A stretch of DNA of 64,000 nucleotides. It comes from Heterodera schachtii (taxonomy: Eukaryota; Nematoda; Chromadorea; Rhabditida; Heteroderidae). Numbering within the stretch: position 1 is the stretch's first letter; every line of letters begins with the position of its first letter. The translations under genes and the position numbers were made by a program. Shown piece after piece: positions 56,110 to 64,000 of the stretch. Below the pieces are notes generated by a model that was given only the letters and a program-made list of their open reading frames with translations, was not told where the DNA came from and did not search any database. The stretch lies in NCBI GenBank assembly GCA_023374025.1, contig SIJG01000190.1:90814-154813 (forward strand). The letters run 5' to 3'.

Positions 56110-57720
56110 ACCTACAGACTGTTACTGTACACATACAATATTTCGTATTCTTTCACTGTTTATTTTGAATAAAATTTTTCATTTTTGCCGGCTTTCTACT
56201 ACAATAATAGTTAAGTTTTCGGCATTAACTTTAATTATTGTTTTATTTATGAAACCATGACTCGGAAATTTAAATAAATTTAAAAAAAAATAGAATTATT
56301 TAACATTATCAATTCCTCTTTTATGAGAATGTTTTTAGTTTTTAAATTTTACCGCCATTTCAATTAACATCCATTTTTTCACTAATGATTCTGCGAATTA
56401 ATCCGTTTTTTGTTTTAATGGCACGGCATATTCAATTGCGTGTTTCTCATTTTTTTAATTTTGTGTGCCACAACGCTGAAGCACTTTAATTAATTCGCGG
56501 GTAAAAGGAAATTAATGCTCCGTTAAATGAGAATTAGTAATTAAATGAATGAAAAATGTAATTATAGCATGTTGATAAAATAATGAAAAAATAACCAAAT
56601 GAATTCGCAGAAATGGATTTTTGGTTTCTTAGTAAATTGTCCATTTTAATTACCCCAACATTTGCTAATGACGTGCTAAATCATCATTAGCATTACAATT
56701 TGTTTGTTCGTTTACATGACACTCTAATCAGAGTTTTAATAAAATAATTAGATAATTTTGTAAATTTATGGACTAAAAATTTTTATTTAAAAAATTTTGA
56801 ATTAATTTTATTAATCAGTTTTGGCAAAATGCCAAAACAGACAAAAACAGTTTTTTTCAAATTCAGGCTTCAATTTTTCGAGTTTCCAGGACCAAAAAGA
56901 CAGTAAAAAATATAAAATATTACCCCTTCAATAATATTTATCATCAAAAAAATTAATTAACAATTTCTCGATAATTATTTTAAAAAAAATTGTTTCCAAA
57001 AACTACTTACTTATAATACTGCGTCATTACATGGCGATATTAACGCTTTTCCTGCTGTTTGTGTTCCCTTTATTGCCTCGTTGATTATTTTATTAACTAT
57101 TTTTTGTTATTTTATAAAAATGACCGCGGAGGGTTAATTAAAAACTAATGAATTACCTCTTTGGCCGCTAGGCTATAAATACAGAAAGATAGATGCTAAT
57201 GATTTGTATTATTACAGATTTAATTCATTTTGACTTCTAAATTGTGCCAATTTTATTTTTATATTTTTTGAAATTACTTTATTTTAATTAAGTGTTAATA
57301 ATAATTAGAGTTAGAATTAATAATAATTAGCGTTAAATTAAATGTCGATCTAAATTCTATGCTAAAATTTAAAAAGATTTCCTGCTTCCAAACCCATAAT
57401 TAAGCAATTTTTTTAATTTAGGAATATCAATTTTCTCAAATATTTTTTAAAAAAGTTCAATTCATTCAAATTTTCCTAATCATGTCAACAAGAAATCAGT
57501 GCCAATTGTGTCATAGGTTAAGGCAAACATCCCGAAGAAAAGATTGTTTTTTGATGATGTCAATTATGATTTTTTTTTTTCTTAATGGACCTTTATAAAA
57601 GAGAAACATTACGCCATTTTTTCTTTTTCAATTTGGCCATAGGACCGGAAAAACAGATGAGGAAATGAATGGCATTATGTTGCTTTTGAGAAAAAATAAA
57701 TAAAATGAAACAAGGACCAT
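56110..57720. other. A+T-rich spacer, no gene seen
   Basis: A short hydrophobic frame MAILTLFLLFVFPLLPR (57032) resembles a signal peptide but has no following exon; not called. Confidence 0.5.
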
Positions 57721-57726
57721 CATCAT

Positions 57727-58271
57727 TAGGGCATCCATTTTTATGTAAGAAAAATCGTGAAATATGTAAATAAAATATGTATAAAAAATGCTAAAATATA
57801 TATGAAATATGTACTAAAACCTCCAAATATGTACCAAAATATGTAAATAAAAATTTTTTTTAATTGTTATTTTTTTGGAAAAAAATTCCTCGTAAAGGGT
57901 GAAATAGGCACAAAATGCCATAAAAATAGGCTTAGAATCACTTTTTAGTATTTTAAAATTAATTTTTGATACGATTTTTGGAAAAAACCGATTTTTTAGG
58001 GGTACATTTTCAAAAATTTTTTTTTTAATTTTTCGCTCTATAAATTCTCAAAATCCTCAAAATATGTAAAAAAAAAAAGTGAAAATATGTACAAAAAATT
58101 GCGAAATATGTACGAAAAATCCAAAATATGTATAAAAATATGTGAAAAACACCGAAATATGTAAATAAAAAACTTTTGTTCGCAAACACAAAAAAGAAAG
58201 TGTTTTTGCTACTAATTAGGCTATGGAGAAGCAGGAAAAAAATATGTATTTACATAAAAATGGAATCCCTA
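57727..58271. mobile_element. hAT-like MITE (AAATATGTA-rich), copy 2, inverted
   Basis: Ends TAGGGCATCCATTTTTATGT and ACATAAAAATGGAATCCCTA are inverted; a perfect 8-bp duplication ATCATCAT flanks it (57719-57726 and 58272-58279). Interior AAATATGTAC repeats and the phrase TTTTGTTCGCAAACACAAAA are the reverse complement of the 19957-20589 element. A degenerate relative with AAATAGGCAC words follows at about 58305-58430. Confidence 0.88.
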
Positions 58272-58429
58272 ATCATCATCATTAGAGCTTCCTTTTTTAG
58301 GCAAAAAAAATCGCGAAACAGGCACCTAAAAAGGCATAAAAAATCGTAAAATAGGCATTAAATAGGCACAAAAATCCCCAAATAGGCACCAAAATAGGCA
58401 AATAAAATTTTTTATTAATGCTTTTTAGT

Positions 58430-59950
58430 TAACAAAACATGTTAAAACTTAAATATTTCAATTGTAAATGAAATTATTAAATAAGGACAAAATTTTAAAC
58501 CAAAAATTCTTATTAAAAAAAATATTAAATTTTGGCATCATTTTTTTGAAAATTTTTTCAATTCTTAAGGGTGTATTTTCTGAAATTTTTTTTTCTTAAT
58601 TTTTTAGAATTGTTTAAGTTTTTCTCTTTTTTAATTAATTTTTACTATTTAAAATTCTCATAATTTAATTTTTATGTTAAATTTCAAATCTTTACCATTT
58701 TCATTTTTTCCCATTCAATTGAAATTTCCCATTATAATACAATTAAAATCTCAAAATCTTGGCACTTTCGTACTTTCAGTCAAAACGGAAATTTACCATT
58801 GGAAGGGCGACTTAATAATTACTTTCTAAGTTTCCCAGAACATTATATGTAATTATCGTACCGAAATGGCAATATAATAATAGTTTCATTCCGTAATTTG
58901 TGTAATTTGTGGTTGGCATCATTTTTTGGAATAAAATCGCGTGAGAATGAATGGCTTCTTCTTGCACGGCACCGCCCGTATATTAGCAGCAATTTTTGCC
59001 ATTTTGCCATCACTTTTGAAATTGATAATAGTTAACTGTTTTATTAGACTAATTGCACAATAATTGGAACATCTGTCTACCGTATACCCTTTTCTTGGCT
59101 ACAGTTCAGGCACTTAAAAAGAATTGGATGAAGGATGCCCGGAGGGAAGGCGGGGCTGAAAAGGAAAAGGTGGCCTCTGGAAATGGATAAATTCGTACCA
59201 TTATCTCCTACACAAGCCTCGGCAGAGGCATTTATTACGGCACCTGATGACAAAACTTACCTGAATTTATACCCAATCGTAAGACCTTAAATTCTTGTTC
59301 GACCCCTTCCGTAAGTGTTTAAATTTGGAATTTTTACCTAATCCTTAAGTCCCTTAAATTCTGAATTTCTACCAAAAGTCCTTAAATTATTTCTTTAAAT
59401 CCGGTCTCTCTATTAATAATGCAAAAGTTGCAACGACAAAAAAATATTCAAAACATTAATTGCACCATTTTTTTCCTTTCTTCCTCCTCCCCAGCTGTTG
59501 TTGCGTTTTAATTTAAATCCTTCCGCCATTGGCACGGCGCACTTTGGCATTTTAATGCCCCACCAATCCGAGAGCAAACATTAACATGCTTAAAAGGCTT
59601 ATTAGTCTAAGGTCACTTAAGCCTTATTCCCCTGCTGGTGGCATCATTTTCTACAAACAATTTACTGCCATTAGAAATTTAATGAGAATATGTGATTCAC
59701 TTCCACTTTTCGTTGTTTAAGTCCGGGGCTTTTTTGGCCGGTGGGAATTCTGGATTTCTGAGATTTTTTGACAAAAAACTGTTGTAATATTCTTGCACAA
59801 AACCATCGAATGCTAAACGAGGAATTATGACAAAAAATATTTTTCAATGCTAAATCCCATCCCACCGTTATTCCTAATTATATTATTAGGAGAATGTTGT
59901 TTTCGCTAATTAACTTTACTGTTGGCATAAAATTTGCTTAATTGTTGTTG
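58430..59950. other. Spacer, no gene called
   Basis: Mostly A+T-rich. A short plus-strand open stretch QALKKNWMKDARREGG at about 59106-59190 follows a CTACAG acceptor-like word, but no partner exon was found. Confidence 0.45.
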
Positions 59951-59989
59951 CTTTTTTAGAGAATTCCATTGACGAGAATCTTTACTAAA

Positions 59990-60468
59990 ATGTCTTCATT
60001 TTGGAATGTGTCTGCTGTTTTTATGGTGATCACACTGATCGCTTTGCTTGTCAACAGCAGTGAAACGGTGCCGTTGCCTTCAAAAAAGTCGTCGTCGTTG
60101 TGGTCGAATCTTTTTTCAACGTAAAATTTCAAAATTTTGCCATTTTGAATTTTGTACATTTTTTTAATATGGTGTTTCATTCTAGCGATCGTGAAAGTGC
60201 TAAGAAACTCGGGAGCCCTTCTTGGACATCGGCTGGTGGCGATGAATTTGCCGGCAAAGAATGGGCGCCATCACTGCATTCACAAATGTTTATACCGTAT
60301 GCCAACAACGGCAACGGTGGCTTCTTTCTACCGTACCCGAGTGAAATGGACACAGTCAAACGCAGCAACACGGAGGGCCATTTCCTTGACCCATATGAAG
60401 GTGGCTCATCGTGGTTGAGCCTCAGCGATCCGAGCCGACTTGAATGGAACTTCAACAGACTGCGCTAA
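59990..60468 (+). CDS. Small secreted protein, 2 exons, possible peptide precursor
   Basis: Exons 59990-60120 and 60186-60468, with GT-AG and matching phase, give 137 residues. An AG acceptor (TTTTTTAG, 59958) 32 nt upstream could receive a spliced leader. The signal peptide is within SSFWNVSAVFMVITLIALLV. The mature part has a Ser/Lys stretch, then a Gly/Asn/Pro/aromatic-rich region (FIPYANNGNGGFFLPYPSEM), one dibasic KR site (DTVKRSNTEG), and ends LEWNFNRLR. No Cys framework or enzyme motif. A neuropeptide-like precursor or cuticle/secreted protein is possible; function unknown. Confidence 0.75.
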
Positions 60469-60599
60469 TCAATCCAAAATGATCATTTAATTAATCACAA
60501 ATATAAATGACAATTTATAGGGAATTTTATTTATAGTATTATTTTAAATATTTTACTTAAATTTAATTAAAATGAAGACTTTTTTATTTAAATTAAAAA

Positions 60600-61176
60600 A
60601 ATGATTTGGAGATAATCCATGAAAATAAAAGAAAATTGTAAAAAAGACAAATAATTGGAAAATTTAACAAAATAAAAGAAATAATAAAGGCAAAAAGGAA
60701 TAAAATACTCAGCAAAAGAATGGAGCAAAATTAATTCGAAAATAGCGAAAAAATTAGGGTAATAGCAAAAATATCTATAAATGGATCAAAGAATTTGGTT
60801 CTTCAAAAAAATAAAGTTTCAAATCAAAAAAAAAAATGATGAAAAATTAGAAATTGTGCAAAAATTCATTTCAATGGCAAATGAATTTAAGCAAAAAAGA
60901 AAATATTCTGCAAAAGAATGGAACTGACGAAATTTGTAAGAAAATTGGAGTTAGCCAAGGAACAATTATGAAATGGAAAAAGCAATTTGGCATTTGCTGT
61001 AAAATAAGGGAGAAAGAAAAAATTGAAAAAATGAAAAAATATTGGGAAATTAAAAAAGAAAATCCGAAAATGAGTGATCAGAAAATTGCCGAAATATTGA
61101 AAATTCATCAGATGAGCATTTTTAATTAGAAGAAGCAATTTGTAGAAGAATTGTTCCAGAGAACAGCAGAAGATTA
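60600..61176 (+). pseudogene. HTH-repeat secreted family, copy 12 (pseudogene, plus strand)
   Basis: The signal peptide and SFDEIF region are missing or unrecognisable. Readable pieces are frame-shifted: KYSAKEWSKINSKIAKKLG, KNSFQWQMN / EFKQKRKYSAKEW, then EICKKIGVSQGTIMKWKKQF and KIAEILKIHQMSIFN, a stop, and KKQFVEELFQRTAED. Closest in orientation and ending to copy 11. Confidence 0.8.
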
Positions 61177-61199
61177 AAATTGATTTGTTTGTGATTTTT

Positions 61200-62780
61200 A
61201 ATTTAATATATGTATTATTTACCGTCCTTTTTCCTCTTTATTAATTAGGCTAAATTATAAAATTTCCTTTTAATATTATAAATTGCAAGTAGTTTTTTAA
61301 AATAAATATGAGTGATTATTAGCACTGACGCCCAGTTCTGAAATTTTGTGAAAAATATTATCGCCTAATTGCCTGTTTAATCGTGGCTTTTAGTTTGTCC
61401 AAAAATGCCATTTTGGTAATAATTGGCATGGTCAAAAACAGCCGAAAATTAGTGCGACAATTATTGCCAATTTTCGGAAGCGCTTTGATGCTTGTCAGAA
61501 GAGTATTTCAATATATTGTTGTTTGTTTTAAAAAGAAAACTGTTTTTGTGGTAGTCTTCTTTATATATAAATTAGGGTTGCACGGGAGTAGTATAGGGAT
61601 AAAAATCTTGGCCCCCCCCCCTGGGCAGAGAGATGCGCATTCACTATAGGAGAGAGGAGAGAATTAGAGAAAAAGAGTAATTGCAAAAGCAAAGAAAAGC
61701 GATTAAAAATGTAAAAGGACTCCCAAGCCATAAATTTGGCACAATCCCGCAGTCTATAGATATTGATTGGTTCGCTTTTTTACTGCGCGAGTGCGATGCC
61801 GTTTTTGGACCACCAATTGATTTGAGCAAGTAAAACAATTTAAATTTGTGAAAAGTTTAGGAAAAACATTTGGTTAAAATCCCGCCCTCCCCTATTGTTT
61901 TTTTTGTTTGGGTGGGGAAAAAAATAAAAACCACATTTTTTAGAAAATTTCTTCGTATTATTTTCCGCTCGGATTGTGTGGGTGCGATGACATCCTCTTT
62001 TTCGGAGATGGTCCTCCTAATCAATGACAAAGTAAAAGAGAGAAATTGAACGACAAAAATTAAATTTAAGGACAAATCCAAATGCGCGAAAATTAATGCA
62101 AAATTAAGGACAATAAATATATTCGAAAAATGTCTAAATTTAGAAGAAAAGAAAAAATAACAGTATTTTTAATGAGAATTTGAAAATTTGTTTTTTTTTG
62201 GAAAACATTAATTCTATCCCGGGAAGCATTTTGAGCCCAACCTGCAACCCCGCGAATCATCGAGAGAAACCCCCACGGGGCTGATGAAAAAAGCGGTGAA
62301 AAGAGGTGAAAAAACAAGGTGAAAAGAGGTGAAAAAACACAGGGATAAAGGTGAAATTTAAAGGTGAAAAACTTACAGGGGAGGGTGTTATTGACAGCCA
62401 GTCATACATGCAAGGGTATAAAGACGCCCCGCTTCATACCCCCACCTAAACCCATATCTTGGTCCACCCCTTTTCCATGTAATTGATTTTTTATGGATAC
62501 GGAAAAATGGACAAATTTCTCGCGCCTTTTCGCATTATTCCCAATCTCTAATGTTTTTGTTATGTGGAAGAAAAAAATAAAAATTTGCTAATCTTTTTGT
62601 TATTTGTGAAAATAATTAAACATCATATTGTATCAATTATTTGATCCCCCGTTTTCCAATTCTCCATTATTTTTACCCCCTCCCCTTTCCTTCTGCCCCC
62701 CCCAGTCGCCGCTCGCGCATTATCTCCGATTTTGATCAAAAAAAATTTATTTCAAATTCCACATTTATTTTTCGTCATCA
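61200..62780. other. Spacer with repeat fragments
   Basis: TAGGGTTGCACGGGAGTAGT at 61573 resembles a hAT end; C runs at 61612 and 62696; AGGTGAAAAGAGGTGAAAA short repeats at 62290-62370. No gene seen. Confidence 0.45.
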
Positions 62781-62784
62781 AAGT

Positions 62785-62995
62785 GTTCTGTGGCGTAGTG
62801 GTTATGCGCCCGGTTCGCTCTCTCAGTGCTGGTGATCGAGTTAAGCCCCCTCGGGGGATGGCGTGTTTGGGGTTCACGCCTTCGAACGTCCCCCATGCGC
62901 ACCTTTGCTGAGAGGGATGAGCCCAGCTCGGACATGGTGGTAATGCATAATGAACCCAGTTGAGGACCAGTCCAGACAAGGGGTACCACTATTTT
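62785..62995 (+). repeat. tRNA-related SINE-like element
   Basis: Begins GTTCTGTGGCGTAGTGGTTA, a good tRNA A-box (62791-62801), with a weak B-box GGTGATCGAGTTAAGCC 30 bp on, followed by a G+C-rich body of about 140 bp and a T-rich tail. The sharp G+C contrast with both flanks supports insertion. Not a functional tRNA: no acceptor stem match. Confidence 0.5.
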
Positions 62996-63056
62996 TTCTT
63001 TTTTCTATAATTTATTCTTTGCTTTTTTATTTAAATTTTCATAATGTTTTTTTTTG

Positions 63057-63270
63057 CAGGTATTATATTATATTTCTTTTGGTCATATTTTATTTTCTAT
63101 TTTCATTTGTATAAGCTTTTTGTTACATTTGGCATCACTATTTTCATCATTATCATTTTTTATCTACAAATTATTTTTTATTAATTTGCAGATATTATAT
63201 TTCTTTTTGTCATATTTTCTATTTTCATTTGTATAAGATTTTTGTTACATTTAGCATCACTATTTTTTAA
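63057..63270. repeat. Tandem duplication of about 130 bp
   Basis: GTCATATTTT...CTATTTTCATTTGTATAAG...TTTTTGTTACATTTGGCATCACTATTTT occurs at 63080-63150 and again at 63208-63270. Related text also flanks the SINE at 62560-62660 and 63295-63400, so the SINE lies in a locally duplicated region. Confidence 0.7.
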
Positions 63271-63484
63271 TCTTTATTATTATTATTATCTTTTTTTGTT
63301 ATTTGGAAAAAAATATAAATTTCTTAATCTTTTCGTTATTTGTAAACTTTCATTTAAACAATTCTTTGGTCTCCCGTTTTCCCCATTTTCTCATTAAACA
63401 TTTTTGCTTTCCCTTAAAATATTTTTCAATTTTTTTATTAACAATTAACAAATGGAAAATAACAAAATGGAACCGTCAAACCAT

Positions 63485-63828
63485 TCATTTATCACCACCG
63501 CCCGATGCGGCCACCGAATATCTTCCAGCCTCGACTGCGAGCTCACCATTAGCAACGTAGGTCCGCAGAGTCTTTTTGACTCGGGAATTGACCTAAACAA
63601 ATTAAATAAGATTTAAATAAAATATATAAAAAATTGTCATTATTACATGTTTTTTCAATTTCAGTTTGTATTTCTCCAGTATTTTTTTAACCAGTTCATG
63701 TTTTTGAAGAGGCCCAGCATCATGTAGAATTGATTTTATCATCTAAATTTAGAAATTACCCCTAAAAATTAAATGGTTAATAAACAGAAACGCACAAATA
63801 CATATGGTGCAGGTTCGAGACGGGCCAT
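63485..63828 (-). CDS. Linker-histone-like (H15 globular domain) mini-protein, 3 exons
   Basis: Minus-strand exons 63828-63802, 63742-63647, 63592-63485; all GT-AG, phase 0, 76 residues. The product matches the linker-histone globular domain order: PAPYMIKSILHDAG (usual PxYxxMIxxAI), a second helix HELVKKILEKYKLKLKKH, then VNSRVKKTLRTYVANGEL (usual xNxxLKxALKxxVxxGxL), and a short beta-wing-like tail AVEAGRYSVAASGGGDK. The long Lys-rich C-terminal tail of histone H1 is absent. It may be a divergent H1/H15 protein, a chromatin factor fragment, or part of a larger gene with exons beyond 63828. Overlapping plus-strand frames in the same place are shadows. Confidence 0.7.
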
Positions 63829-64000
63829 TGATTTTAAACAATTTAAAAGACAAAATACCTGAAATTTACGATAATTTTTATTGAAAAAGAAATTAAATTT
63901 ACACATTTCTAAAAAAAGTTATTTGTAAAAAATGATATGAAAAATAAGTCAAAAAGTTTAAAAAAGTCAAATAAAATACATATCCTAAGTACAAACAAAG
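63829..64000. other. Right edge, no gene seen
   Basis: A+T-rich upstream flank of the H15 gene. Confidence 0.5.

Noticed and set aside
57032..57085. Short signal-peptide-like ORF MAILTLFLLFVFPLLPR
   Set aside because: Stops immediately and no convincing downstream exon was found.
10515..61176. HTH family as transposase genes of a DNA transposon
   Set aside because: No DDE/DDD catalytic domain, no common inverted ends, and a conserved signal peptide at the start; kept only as an alternative to test.
62752..62989. Minus-strand frames at the right end
   Set aside because: Lie over the tRNA-like SINE, with no splice support.
63303..63560. Plus-strand frame with PPPDAATEYLPAST and another with MEPSNHSF
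   Set aside because: Both overlap exon 3 of the minus-strand H15 gene, whose three exons are mutually in phase and match a known fold.

Overview
The window looks like nuclear genome of a plant-parasitic tylenchid nematode, most likely of the cyst/reniform group. The evidence is strongly A+T-rich DNA, many small introns, TTTTCAG-type splice acceptors, AG acceptors close upstream of start codons (possible spliced-leader sites), and two genes with parasitism associations: a glutathione-synthetase-like gene (3123-8275, minus) and a GH32 fructofuranosidase/invertase gene of bacterial ancestry (34228-43170, plus). Species cannot be fixed from sequence alone. No prokaryotic operon signals are present; all genes are monocistronic and mostly intron-bearing.

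Layout. 1-1269: 3' part of a Lys/Glu-rich coiled-coil gene. 1.3-3.1 kb: repeat-rich spacer with an LTR-like segment and a hairpin. 3.1-8.3 kb: eleven-exon glutathione-synthetase-like gene whose substrate loops are altered. 9.5-29.3 kb: a gene-poor mosaic of segmental duplications carrying seven copies of one lineage-specific family, interleaved with hAT-like MITEs, a foldback element, a tRNA-derived repeat and CGAGAC-rich repeats. 30.9-33.1 kb: candidate small secreted protein gene with a foldback transposon in its first intron. 34.2-43.2 kb: GH32 gene of 13 exons, with another family copy and a MITE inside intron 4. 44.1-51.3 kb: second repeat/duplication tract with three more family copies. 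52.0-56.1 kb: FkbM-type methyltransferase gene (type II membrane protein). 57.7-58.3 kb: hAT-like MITE. 60.0-60.5 kb: small secreted protein. 60.6-61.2 kb: last family copy. 62.8 kb: tRNA-like SINE. 63.5-63.8 kb: a 76-residue linker-histone-like (H15) protein on the minus strand.

The most unusual content is the family dispersed in 12 copies (10 minus, 2 plus). Its product, 228 residues when intact, begins with a signal peptide, continues with a conserved SFDEIFGEKW motif, and then has three tandem helix-turn-helix-like repeats ending in K-W-(I/K)-K-x-F-G. Only the copies at 24238-24924 and 48776-49462 are uninterrupted. The others show frameshifts, stops, lost start codons or deletions between repeats. 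Several copies share an upstream block with a TTTTACAG sequence. I do not recognise a named family. A secreted, repeat-type putative DNA-binding protein next to invertase and GS-like genes suggests a candidate effector family under birth-and-death turnover, but that role is inference.

Exon models were built by hand from reading frame, phase and splice consensus. The GS-like and H15 models are fully GT-AG and phase-consistent. The methyltransferase, the GH32 first intron and the small secreted gene contain junctions that do not fit GT-AG and are flagged.
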